From Poecilobothrus nobilitatus (taxonomy: Eukaryota > Arthropoda > Insecta > Diptera > Dolichopodidae): a DNA stretch of 64,000 nt. Position 1 is the stretch's first letter, and every line of letters begins with the position of its first letter. Below, piece after piece: positions 22,741-33,747 of this stretch. A program made the translations under genes and the position numbers. Where the stretch lies: the NCBI GenBank assembly GCA_947095535.1, contig OX352774.1:221390965-221454964 (forward strand). Direction: 5' to 3'. Below the pieces are notes generated by a model that saw only the letters and a list, made by a program, of their open reading frames with translations, had not been told where the DNA came from and searched no databases.

Positions 22741-24635
22741 TTGACCGTTAATTTAGAAAAAATTTATATAAATATAAAAATTTTAATTTTTTGTAATTCC
22801 TTACCTCACACACCTTAGAAAAGGATATACAAAAATTGATTCTAAGGTAGTTTAAACTTATTTTAAATATAGTTTATCTCAACATTTTCAATATTACAAG
22901 TTTTTAACTTCAAAAATTTACAAAAATACACTTTTGTTCGACTTTGTGCAAAATTTTATTATCATAACAAAGTTTTCGTATGACATTGAGATAATAAGAA
23001 AAAAATATCTTAAAAAAATGAGACAAAAACATAATATTATGACTGATTACAAATAAACTAAAAAAATAATAATTTTTGTACTTATATCATAGTACAGCTT
23101 TTTTTTACCGGGTCAAAATATCAACTATAAGCATATAATAAGGCTAATAAAACGTTTATATATGGACATAACCGTTTATATAATCAAAATGTTTTCTTAA
23201 GATAAATTATACCTTTAAATGATGTATCTATGACCTAATTTAATTTCATAGAAATACAATTCAAAAGTTAACTCCTCTTCCCCCTTTAATACATTAACCA
23301 TTTTAGGCGCTGTGTGTACTTTTTTAATAATTTTTATAATAAATTAAAAGAAATTGGAGTTGAGGTTTACCTATTGAGATCTAAACAAAAAATAATTTTA
23401 TTATGTATGTATAGGTATAAATGTAGGTAAAATATTTTTTTTTTTTGTTGGTTACTATAATCTTTAAGTTTTTTTTTTTTTTAAAACAATAACAAAAGTT
23501 TCTTCTATTACATTTTATAATTTATATTATGTGTATATATATTATGTACTTATAAACTTAACCAAAATTTTCTTTTTTTTTTTCTAACAAATAAAACAAA
23601 CTTTAGTTACAAAAAATTATCTATGATATTATATTTCCTATTCTTATATATAATTTTTAGTTGAAAGTTCAAAAAAAAAAAAAAATAATTTGAAATGAAT
23701 TTTAATAAAGGATTTCATATTTCATAATTTCGTAAGAAAAAAAAAAAACAAATATATAAAACTAAATAAAGGATAATTCCAAATAATACATTCTTCTTTC
23801 GTTCGTAGTATAAAACAAATTTTAACAAAATTTATTTTCCATGGTTATCCACACTTCTTTTACATAATAATACAATCCTAATATATTCAATGGTTTGTCA
23901 TACACAAGTGTACATCCTGACACTTTTATTACATGATTTTTGGAGAAAAAAGAACGAACAAGAAAAAAAAAAGAACAAAAAATAAAAAAAAAAAAAAACA
24001 AATAAAAGTCCTTGTTTCCTTACACAAAAAAATTGTCGTGAATATGATTTTACGTAAAAATGTATGTCATTAATGTGTTGTAATTATGTAATTTCCATTA
24101 CAGTAGAGTTTTGAAATAATCGAATTTTTCTTGGAAATGGAATTACTGGATAAAGAAAATGAGATTATCATATAATAAATTTCTGAAAACTGTTTTTAAT
24201 ATATACAAATAAATTTTAACATAGCATTCAATTGGCAAAAATAGAGTTTTTCTATATTCAAATACAAATATAAAACATTTAAAATCGTAATAATAATTGC
24301 AGTATTTTAAGGTATATTAAACCATTTATGAAATTCTGATATCTAAAAGGTGATAAGGAAAAATTAAATGAAAAGATCAGTGATAATCACAATGATAGCG
24401 ATTGTTGGTAAAATATACTACACTTAAATGATGTTCAACCATATAGTTAAGTATGGAAAAGTCAAGTTATCCTTATAACAAATTATTATTTTAAAATATT
24501 TATTTAAAGATTTGGCAAAAATATTTGAATTTTAATGTAATTTTTTACATAACATTTTTTAATGCCATCAGATAACATAATATTGTGGTTTTATATTATA
24601 TTTGATGTTTTCATTATTTTTACAAATCGCATACC
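22741..24635. other. AT-rich non-coding DNA
   Basis: A and T runs, no gene. The part around 23090-23360 is somewhat more complex but unassigned. Confidence 0.5.
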
Positions 24636-24639
24636 ATGT

Positions 24640-25030
24640 AGATACCATGAATGTACAAGGAAGGTATTATGATGACATCAAAATTTCGAACATCAAATTT
24701 TTGCATTGATGTTTGTCCGTTTGTCTTCTAAGAGCACGTATATAGATCAAATTGTTGAACGAAATTCGATAAAATAACATATATTGAAGATTTTTACATA
24801 AATATCTCGAATTGAAAGAACTTTTGGTAGAAATCCGTTAGTCTTAAGTACCACTAGTAAAGTGGTACTTTACCATTTTTATTGTCATTTTTTACGAATA
24901 TTTTGAAACAGAAAAATATAATGGAGAAGTTATTAAGCGAAAGTTGTTACACAAGTAAAGAGCAACAAATTTCTCAAAGATAACCGTTAGGTTCGTCGTC
25001 ATTTTCGCACGATTTTTGTCATCTTGTCAT
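24640..25030 (+). mobile_element. possible decayed CCGTCCG-type repeat
   Basis: The start ATGAATGTACAAGGAAGGTA, the phrase TTTGTCCGTTTGTC (about 24713-24726), and the mixed-complexity body resemble the general plan of families A, C and R1 but match none directly. It contains a hairpin AAGTACCAC (24846-24854)/GTGGTACTT (24862-24870). Weak call. Confidence 0.25.
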
Positions 25031-26941
25031 TTGTCACAACGATGTCTTTTTGAATAATACGAAAATTATTTTGTATGAAAACTTTTTTTTTTCAAATTTT
25101 ATAATTTTTTGCATGAAATGTATATAAATAATATATAAAATGTACAAATATACAGATAATATAGCTATATACATGTTTCAGATACACAATATAGCTTTTA
25201 TATAATATAAATAACCCAATTAAAAAAAACAAATACTAAGATTTCATGTTCCTGCGATCGGTTCTATTGTGGACATGGCTGCCTTTTTTTGGTTTACATT
25301 TTATTTTAAAAGAATAATCTTTTTATTTTTAAATTTCTGGATGAGGTTTTAAACAATATTAAAAAAAAAAATAAATGTATAAAACAAAGAAAAAAAATTT
25401 AATTAAATAATAAAATTTTGAAAACTTAAAAATATATGCGAAAAATCTTTAATATAATAGTGAACTTTTAACACTAACAAAAAAAAAAAAACAACGGATA
25501 TACCTACACATTATGCCAAAAAAGAATATACGAGTATGTACTTCAAATTAAAACAAAAAAAAAAAAAGGAAACAAAAACAAAAAAGAAAATTAAAATTGT
25601 AAGGCGTTGAAGCATTGAGTCACATTGTGTTTTTATTAAAATTCATAACTGTAAAAAGAAAAGATGAAACTATATAAAAATAAAGAAAGTAAAAACAAAA
25701 CAATGCCAACAGATAGGGAAGGACATAACCGTTATGTATGATAATAAATTTATACTTTTTTTTTTGTTTTTATTAATTTTTTTTTTTTATATTATTCATG
25801 AATGTGTCATTTTCAATGGTTATTAAAAAGAACAGAATATAAAAAAAAAAAAAAAAATTGGGAGTGTCCTCTGTTATATCTTACTCTTATAAATTTTTGT
25901 AAAGAATTTACCATAATAAAATAAAATATATATATATTACGGCTTCTGAGTAAAATTTTTCTAAACTTACAAAAGTATAAGAAAACAAAAAACGTTATAA
26001 AATAAACGAATTTTAAATTTATTATTATCTATTTGTCAGTTGGATGTTGCATTTTATTTGGTGGGAATATAAGAAATGGTATTTAGAACATTTTTATGAG
26101 CATAACATTTTACATATACAATTAAAAAAATTTTAGTCAAAAGTTTTAAAATGTAGATTTAGTTAAATTTACTAGAATACCATCTAAAGGTAAATTTGGT
26201 ATAAACTTGGGTCTAAAATTTTAGTTTCGCAACCTAATTGGCAAAACAAAATTTATAATAAGTATTTAAAAAATTTAGAATTTTTTGTGGTTATTTGCTT
26301 TAGTTTAAGATTTTAACTTGAAATTATACTTTCGATGTCAATAACTTTTTTTCACGTTTACAACCCTTTACTTAACCTATTATATTACTTACACCACTAA
26401 AATACATTATTTATATATGAATATAAAAGAGAGAGAGAGCAAAAAATCAAGACTAATAATTAGATTTATAACATGCTATAATAAATTAGTATCTATATTT
26501 TACGTTGGACAATGCTGGTGCGATAAAAATTCATCAGAAATAAAATAAGACAATAGAAGTATATGAAAAAAAAAAAAAATTTAAATAATTTTTGAAAATA
26601 AATTTTTAAAATTGAGAAGGTGGCCAAAAATTGGTGAACTTTTTGTTTATGGTTAAAAATTTTCAATAATATTTAAGAATTATATTTATAAAAAATAACT
26701 TGAGGATAAATCATCAATCTAAACAATAAGTGCTAACCTTTTATTTGGGACTTCCATAATCTATTTTCTGTAAAATGGAAATACATTTTACTAGTGAGTT
26801 TAATCTGATTCATCTACCATTTGTCATTAGTTTCGAATAGATGCCATAGAGATAATAGAGCAGAGAAATCACTGTATAATTACCGTTACATTGTTTTATT
26901 TGAATATTAAATTTTCAAGTCTCATAAAATAAATAAAATTA
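25031..26941. other. AT-rich non-coding DNA
   Basis: A and T runs, a short (GA) run near 26430-26440, and no recognisable gene or repeat. Confidence 0.5.
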
Positions 26942-27080
26942 GGGGCCTCGGTGGCCTAGCGGGTAAGAGCGTATAAAATACGCTGTAAACACCGCCTTAC
27001 GACATTTACAGCTGCGCCTGAACAGGAAAGGCTGTCTAATTTTCTGTTCACATTTATAAAATGTATTGAAAAAAAAAAAA
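26942..27080 (+). mobile_element. tRNA-derived SINE, copy 4 (internal deletion)
   Basis: The head GGGGCCTCGGTGGCCTAG is nearly identical to copy 1. After GCTGTAAACACCG the sequence jumps straight to CCTTACGACATTTACAGC, losing about 45 bases that include the B box and the 5' arm of the inner hairpin. The GCTGTAAA/TTTACAGC pair is kept. The tail hairpin is also shortened (CACATTTATAAAATG). A 12-base A run ends it. The target duplication is uncertain because the flanks are A/T repeats. Confidence 0.85.
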
Positions 27081-27907
27081 TAAATTGATAAAATTTAAAT
27101 TGTTTTTATTTACCAGAAGAAAATTACATAATTAATTTTTTTTGTTTACAGAAACATTTAGACTAGCTGGATAGAATCTTTGTAATAATAAAGAAAAATT
27201 TAGGGAAAACTTAATTCACCCAAATACACGTATAGGTAAGTATTGAGGAAACTGTTTATATAAAATGTATATATAATAAATTGTTAATATGTGTATATGT
27301 GTAAAATATATATAACATTTTTATACTGCAATTTTTAACTATACAGATTTTGTTTTAATATGAAAGAAAAAATTGTTCATTTTACATATGAAGTGTAGTT
27401 ACGGTTGTAGAAATGATTATTTCTCATAAAAATATTTTGAATCTTATTTTTTTATTTTTATATTGTATCTCTTCCTTATTTTATAATTGCCGTTACATTT
27501 AATAGAAAATTAACTTAATTTTTTAATCGCAAAATTACGAGCTCAGTGGAAATTAACACTAAGAAATCCAATTCTGAATCAGTTTAATAATTGCTAGACG
27601 AAATTTCGTTGATTATAAAATTTAAAACTAATAATTTTAATAGCAATCGGACCTCAGTGGAATTTAATTTTAACCTTTAAATTTAGAACAGCCCAAAAAT
27701 CATTTTAAATTTATATATTCAACCTCAATAAGAAATTAATAAATTTTATTTTCGATTACATGTTCAAGTATATAAATTATATTTTATTTTCTTGCATATT
27801 TAGTACAAGAAAGGTGTTGGAACCGTTAAAAAAATAACTTCCTGAATTTTGACGGTTAATTCAAACTTCACTGAGTGCGAAAAAAACATTTTGGAAAATA
27901 TAATTTT
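27081..27907. other. AT-rich non-coding DNA
   Basis: No motif recognised. GGACCTCAGTGGAA-like and GAGCTCAGTGGAAATTAA phrases at 27540 and 27648 may be a minor duplication. Confidence 0.45.
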
Positions 27908-28675
27908 GCATACTCGCTTACACATATAGGGATATGCAAGGAAAACTTCAATTTCTAAACCTCAAGGCGAAAGAAGTTGGGCTGAAGATAAATATAAGAA
28001 ATCTCAAATCATTGCGAATAAATTTCACAAATAGCCAACAACTTAAGATAGATGGTAATATAATAGAAGATGTTTTGTGCTTCAACTATTTCGGTAGTAT
28101 AATTACTACAAATTGAGGGGTAGATGAAGACATAGAAAATAGAACAAAACAACCAAGAATGGCATTTGGCAGATTATGGTCTGTATGGAGATCCTAACAC
28201 CTAACAGGCACCAAAAAAAAATGTTCAATACCTGTGTGACACCAGTCCTACTATATAGGAGCGAGATTTGTTTCGTAAACCAGTTAACCACTAACAAGCT
28301 GCAAACATTCGTGAATAAATGCCTAAGAACCATAGTTAAGATCTTCTGGCCTAGGCGAATTTCCAACACAGATCTGTGGTCTCTCACGAAACAAGAACCA
28401 ATACGACTTCAAATAAAAAGGTAAAAATGGAAGTGGATTGAACACACACTTAGAGAGGCACCAAAAAATATAGCTCACGAAGCATTAGAGTGGAACCCAC
28501 AGCGCAAAAAGAAAATAGGAAGACCATGTATGCCATGAAGGAGAATAATATCCAAAGAAATAGAAGAAAACAGTAAAACATGGGCAAAAGTAAAATAAAT
28601 GGCCCAAAACAGAGTACGATGGAGAAGCTATGTGGAAGCTCTATGCTCCCTAAGGGAGAGAAGAAGGTTTATATA
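27908..28675 (+). pseudogene. 5'-truncated non-LTR reverse transcriptase, C-terminal part (RTE-like or related)
   Basis: The homology begins at LAYTYRDMQGKL (27913) and continues LKAKEVGLKINIRNLKSLRI, the IDGNIIEDVLCFNYFGSIIT strand, a TGA at 28114-28116, then GVDEDIENRTKQPRMAFGRL and WRS followed by TAA. A frameshift lies in the 9-base A run at about 28213-28221, after which CVTPVLLYRSEICF, LQTFVNKCLRTIVKIFWPRR and the C-terminal KWKWIEHTLREAPKNI...WNPQRKKKIGRP and NRVRWRSYVEALC follow, with three more stops. The order and wording match the C-terminal half of the endonuclease/reverse-transcriptase proteins common in invertebrate LINEs. Clade assignment is uncertain. With one frameshift and about five stops, the copy is dead. 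The antisense frame 28106-28387 is a shadow. Confidence 0.85.
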
Positions 28676-29829
28676 TTATCATATATAAACAAAATTAATT
28701 TATTGTTATTCATTATTTGTTACTTAATTTTGATTACTTAGATATGAGTGAGCTGAAAAGTCAAAAGGACAACACTGACTATTCAGTTTTTTATATCTGA
28801 TTAAGAAAACCCAATATATTATTTAAAAGAATGTGTTTTCTATTAAAATTTATAAAGAAATTAATAATTTTTGTACACTGACTGTTTTTTTTTTCTGCTC
28901 CCTGACTTGCAAATTAAATTTTCAATAAATTAAAACAAAAAAAAAATTCTGGGTTTTACTTTTTATTTGTTATTTTTTTTTTTGGAAATCAATATGAAAA
29001 GGTGTAATAAACTCTCATATCAAGATTAATATTTTAAAATAAAAAATAATAATTATTGTAAATTTTGAATATTGTTTTTTACTGATAAGAGTTTAAATAA
29101 AATTAAGTTTTTTTTCTACTGAAAACAAAGAGTGAGTAAATAAATAAAATAAAATAATATAAAAATATATAATAAATGTAATGTAACCTTTCATCATGAA
29201 ATGTAAAACGTGTATTTTTTTAAAGAAAATATACAGTGTAAAATATAATATGCAACCAATTTAATGAAAACACCACAATGCTTCAATGAGGGCACGGGAA
29301 ATTTGCTTCAGCAAATTGTTCAGGGTAGTTTAAAATTGAAAAAAACTTTAAAAAGTTTTCGAATAAATTTTATTTATAAAAAAAAAAAACTAATGTAGGC
29401 ATATGGTATATTTTTTAAGGCATAATTATGACTCCTATATCTGATATAGTTTTTTAGTTAGGTATAAAACAAAAAACAATGTCTTATGAAAATGACTAAA
29501 AAATATTATAATTTTTATAAAAAATAATATGTCGTAACTACTCACAAACATGAATGTCAATAAACATTTTCTCAACATATTTTTCCATTTAATCAACATG
29601 TATAAATTATTTTTTTTTATGTTGAGCCTTTAAACCGTATTTGAAGACATTTTTATTATCATCGTATCGTCGGGATCCTTACAACGGTTCAGCACGAGAT
29701 CAAAGTTATTTTTCAGGAAGGTTAGAAAAATTTCGTCAGACCCATTTTCGAAACTTTATCTAAACAAAATTTTAAGATTCTGGTTAAAAGCGTTTTATTA
29801 CGAAGGAACTATTATAGACATTAAAAAAA
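28676..29829. other. AT-rich non-coding DNA
   Basis: A perfect small hairpin AATTTGCT/AGCAAATT sits at 29300-29317, and TTGCTTCAGCAAATT from it recurs near 58587. Sequence at 29640-29830 may be the diverged front part of the following R1 relic. Confidence 0.45.
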
Positions 29830-30070
29830 TCACTGTAATTTGAAGTTTTTAGATTGAAAAAATATTGTGTATAAATTAGTGTACTTAAGATATAAACATT
29901 TGAAAATAGGTGATTTTTCGAACTGTAAAAGGCTGCAATTCTGTAATGGTGCGGTATAAAAAAGTATTCTAAAAAAATTTTTAGTAAATTTTTTATGAGG
30001 CTTCCCCATATTTTAAACTCCTTTACATCATTTTAAAAGGTGTTGAAGTTTTCTAAACAGACGAACAAAC
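29830..30070 (+). mobile_element. family R1 repeat, degraded 3' part
   Basis: The order is TTTTTAGATTGAAAAAAT, TTAAGATATAAACATTTGAAAATAGG, GGCTGCAATTCTGTAATGGTG, TTTTATGAGGC, then GTGTTGAAGTTTTCTAAACAGACGAAC. This parallels the last 250 bases of the copies at 53.4 and 59.6 kb (TTCAGATTGAAAAAATC, AAGATATATGCATTTAAAAATAGGG, GGGGCTGTAGCTCCGTAATGG, GTAGAAGTTTTGTAAACAGACGGAC). The array has decayed. Confidence 0.5.
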
Positions 30071-31078
30071 GAAAAACACACATAAGGAAAGTTCTTCAAA
30101 TCATTTTTGATAAAGCTGTTAATCTTCACAAGCTGTTAATTTGAGTGGACATTTTGTAAAATGACATCAAAAAAGATATTTGGCAAAAATATGTTCGCCA
30201 AAAAGGAGCATTCATACACACCAAATCAAAGACATATTTCGATTTGAAAAAAATCAAATTTATGGAAAACTATAATTTTATCAAAGTATGGATTTGATAT
30301 TTTTATTTATTATTTGTTTTTCATATGCTAAAAAATAAATATAAATTTACTAAGTTCATGTATCTATCTTGTATGGCGTTTTATGAACTAGACTTTTTTT
30401 AATAATGATTTTTATTCAATTTAGTGAAGTTTAGTATGCTAAACACAGATATGCAAAAAATAAAAAGCTAAAGTTTTATACTTTTCCAAAACGCTGTTAG
30501 AATTAATGTAAATTTATTTGTATTTTTTGTTTAATTCTTTATATCAAAATCTTTAATCTTATAATATCTTTTTAATTTAAATTTATTTTTTTTATGTCGC
30601 TATATACTTGTTGCTGTATATGTTGCTTCTGTTTTGAACAACACTGTATATATATGACAGAAATAAATAGTAAAGAACATATTATGGTTTCATTATAATG
30701 CTTTGTAAAAAATTTTATCAATTAAAACAGAAAAATATGATTTTTATTTTTTAAATATAAAAAAAACATAACGAAAACAAAATGGTGGACAGAAATTTAT
30801 TTTTAAGATATACCTAGGTAAAAAATAAAAATCATTATCTTAATTTTTTTTTTAACAAACATTTTTTTAAGATTTAAAATTAATGAGAAATAATAATATA
30901 TAAACATTTTAATTTGTAAAGCTATACAATTCTAAATAAAGTATGAAATCTGGTAACTCTCTTCGCTGGTAATTTAGTAAGCATTTTTGAGATTAATTCT
31001 ATAAAATAAAATCTCCGTATTACATTATGTAAATTTCAATGTTCCTATTACACAACAATAAGCAATCCTTTTTTTTAT
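30071..31078. other. AT-rich non-coding DNA
   Basis: AAGCTGTTAAT is duplicated near 30113 and 30131. Nothing else recognised. Confidence 0.45.
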
Positions 31079-31240
31079 ATCCGTTCGAATATAGTTCAAG
31101 AGCTTAATAGATTTACCATTATGTTTGCGAACTCTTAAAGAAGATGAGATAGATATGGAAAAGTACATAATACTTCCCCATAGGATTGATTTCTTAATTA
31201 ATGTGGAGTGGTGTGTCCATCCGCTCGTCGGTTCGCAATA
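31079..31240 (+). mobile_element. family A repeat, 5' fragment
   Basis: ATATAGTTCAAGAGCTTAAT, ACCATTATGTTTGCGAACTC and the run to TGTCCATCCGCTCGTCGGTTCGCAATAAT follow the first 160 bases of family A (compare 6391-6560). The array has decayed to CCATCCGCTCGTC. Overlapping short frames on both strands here are not genes. Confidence 0.5.
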
Positions 31241-32157
31241 ATAGTGTCTAACGCAACTTTTGACACTGTAAACTCTATATTCTGCATCGTTTTTATTCAA
31301 CATTTACCGATCTCTCATATCTTATATTCTACACGATTTTACTTTTGTTTTATCTTGTACCAGTGCGATAAGAGAGAGATAAAAAGAAATAAGATTCAAA
31401 ATCCGTTAATCGTTGAACAATACTAAAATATAGTATTCTTTTTGTATTATTTTTATTAGATTTCATAGGTTCACATTTATTATAGAATCTTAAATTAAAT
31501 GATTAATCATAATGTTTCCTTATATTGAAGTGGCAGTTAACATGGCAGTTTAATTGTGTTAATTATGATGGAAAACTATTTAAAGATATTTGTTAAAAAG
31601 TATCAGTCCAAATATTTAAAATTTTAATATTTTTTTGTTAATGAGTGTTAATTAGTTAATAAGTAAGTATACTTAGTTTTCATATTATTTGAAAATGGAT
31701 TGTGAAAATTACAAAATTAAATCGATTTTTCTATCCGTTCTAATCGTTTTCCAATGATGTTAATCAACATTTTGATTCTTTGAGAAAAACTGAATATTTT
31801 CGTTAAAAAATATGGTATTATAATCAAATACAAGGATGTTTTGTGTAGAAGATCCTTGAAAAACGACTAGAAAATTTCAACGAAACGAAAGACGAAAGAT
31901 AAGTTTCTGATCTCGCTTTCTAAATAGAAATAAAAAAATTACTCGTTTTTAATATTATTGTGTATCTTTGTGTATATTTAAGAGTCTTTGCTTTATATTT
32001 TACCTCTGAAAATGGAGTGTGAAATTTCAATTACTTTAAATATTATTTTCAAGCCTTATTAATTGTTTTTCAAGGATTTTAAGATTTTTGATGAGATTTT
32101 TGGATGTGATTTTTTGATGCTCTATCAGAAAAACTAAATCATAAATTAGTATTTTAA
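31241..32157. other. AT-rich non-coding DNA
   Basis: Nothing recognised. Two stretches of about 110 bases (31690-31800 and 32010-32120) share AAAATGGA.TGTGAAA.TT and similar phrasing, possibly an old duplication. Confidence 0.4.
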
Positions 32158-32250
32158 CCAAAACGAGGAAGAATACAGTTGCCTTTGTCAACTCTTAGAT
32201 ACCCGTACGAACCGTTAGTATGTTCACAGCCTGTCACTCTGCTCACAATA
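32158..32250 (-). mobile_element. family A repeat, outer-end fragment
   Basis: AAAACGAGGAAGAATACAGT followed by TGTCAACTCTTAGATACCCG matches the outer end of the A copy at 59812 (ACGAGGAAGAGTGCAGTAGA, TGTCAACTCTGGGATACCGT). The similarity stops within about 95 bases. Confidence 0.55.
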
Positions 32251-32756
32251 TTATTTTTTTAATATTTTAGTATTTTAAAATAATTTGGGTGAATTTTATA
32301 ATTTCTAGAACTATGGGTTGTACATATATTCAAACTATATGTTTATATGTACATTCTTCAAAAGCAAATTCTAACCTTTCACATAACGATTATCAATCCA
32401 AAACTTTTTCAAATATTCTATAGTACCATTTAATACTAAGCGGTAAATGTATATTAAATTTACTAAGTACAAAACAGTAAATATAATTTTAAATATTATA
32501 TTATATTATATTTAAATATTCCATTGACAGAATAATTTCTTATAAGTACAATAAAATACATATATGTATGTAAATACGGCGCTATATAATATACATCTAT
32601 ACTCTTATCATTCATTCACTAGTGACATATACGATATCTAAACATGATATTATATAAGTATGTATATCAATATCATATAAATAAAAATTCTTCAAGCAAC
32701 CGTCATGTTGTTTATTTATTTGCATTTTTATGTACTACGCATTATATCCTCAACAA

Positions 32757-33747
32757 TTTCAAATTATTGAGTAAAACAAAATGGAAAAAATTCGTTAAAG
32801 AAATTTGTTAGAAAATTTGAAAAAATCAAGTAACACTTTCGTCAATTATAAAGTAACCCTATATTATTAAAAAAAGTTGTTAACAGAAATAAGAATATAA
32901 TGTTGAAGCTTCAATTTTTGTGTATTACTTTAAAAAATTTTTAACAGGTGTTCAAGTTACAGGTGTTTAAAAATAGGAAATTTTCAGTTTTTGACCCCTT
33001 ACAGCTCCTAAACGGGCGGCGATACAAAAAAAGTTTCTGAAATGACTCATACTTATTTTTAAAGATCTAACATCTGTCAAAATTTCAAAGTTTCCAACTT
33101 AAACGGTTTAGAAGATAGAAGGGTTGAAGGATTTTGCAAAATTTGAGTTTCACATAACGGTAAATTAAGACACCGTATGCCACAAATATATATTTATTGT
33201 ATATATACTTTTAAAGCTAATAAAAGTAGTAATCGTTTAGCGTTTTCAAAATGAAGATATACCTTATACAACTTGTGCTATAACAATTTAAATATAGAGC
33301 TTTTTTGAACCTTTGGGGAGCTGTAGCTCCGTAACGGGTGGGGCTACAAAAAAAATTTAGTAAAAATAAAATTAATATTTTTGTGAGATATATCAGTAGT
33401 TAAAATTTCATAGCTCTATTGCAAAAAAAATGTCGGGATCTAAAAGTTAGGTGTTCGAGAGCTACCCTAAGGCTTGGTCCAAACTCAACCAAAAAAATAG
33501 GGAACCTACAAATTACTCCCAGAATATTTTGTGTAAATTTCAAGATTCTAGCTTTCTTAGTTTTTGAGTTAGCGTGCTGACGGACGGACGGACAGACGGA
33601 CGGACGGACGGACATGGCTCAAAAGTTTTAGAATTTTTTTCTGATCCGATCCATACCTTTGAAGGTATATCTAGCTCGCTTATTTCGAGGTGTTACAAAC
33701 GGAGGAGTAATTTTATTATAACCGATCCTATCGTACGGGTATAAAAA
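32757..33747 (+). mobile_element. mosaic repeat: R1 body joined to an A/C-type end
   Basis: From 32757 to about 33425 it follows R1 (CCCTATATTATTAA, AAGTTACAGGTGTTTAAAAA, GAGCTGTAGCTCCGTAACGG, AGTAGTTAAAATTTCATAGC). Around 33430 it switches. The rest (GGGATCTAAAAG..., GAGTTAGCGTGCTGACGGACGG, GACATGGCTCAAAAG, GATCCGATCCATACCTTTGA, ATCTAGCTCGCTTATTTCGAGGTG, ACGGGTATAAA) follows the end of family A as seen at 60420-60584. The long GACGGACG array at 33578-33614 explains an apparent minus-strand protein rich in SVRPSV. Non-coding. Confidence 0.65.

Noticed and set aside
28106..28387. Minus-strand frame over the second RT relic
   Set aside because: It is the antisense shadow of a clear reverse transcriptase coding remnant on the plus strand.
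31025..31426. Overlapping frames on both strands near 31.2 kb
   Set aside because: They lie in a family A fragment and AT filler; neither strand shows a motif or conserved frame against other family A copies.
33400..33615. Minus-strand frame giving a protein rich in SVRPSV
   Set aside because: It is a reading of the GACGGACG array at a repeat end; the same kind of array at 59.7 kb gives a similar meaningless string.
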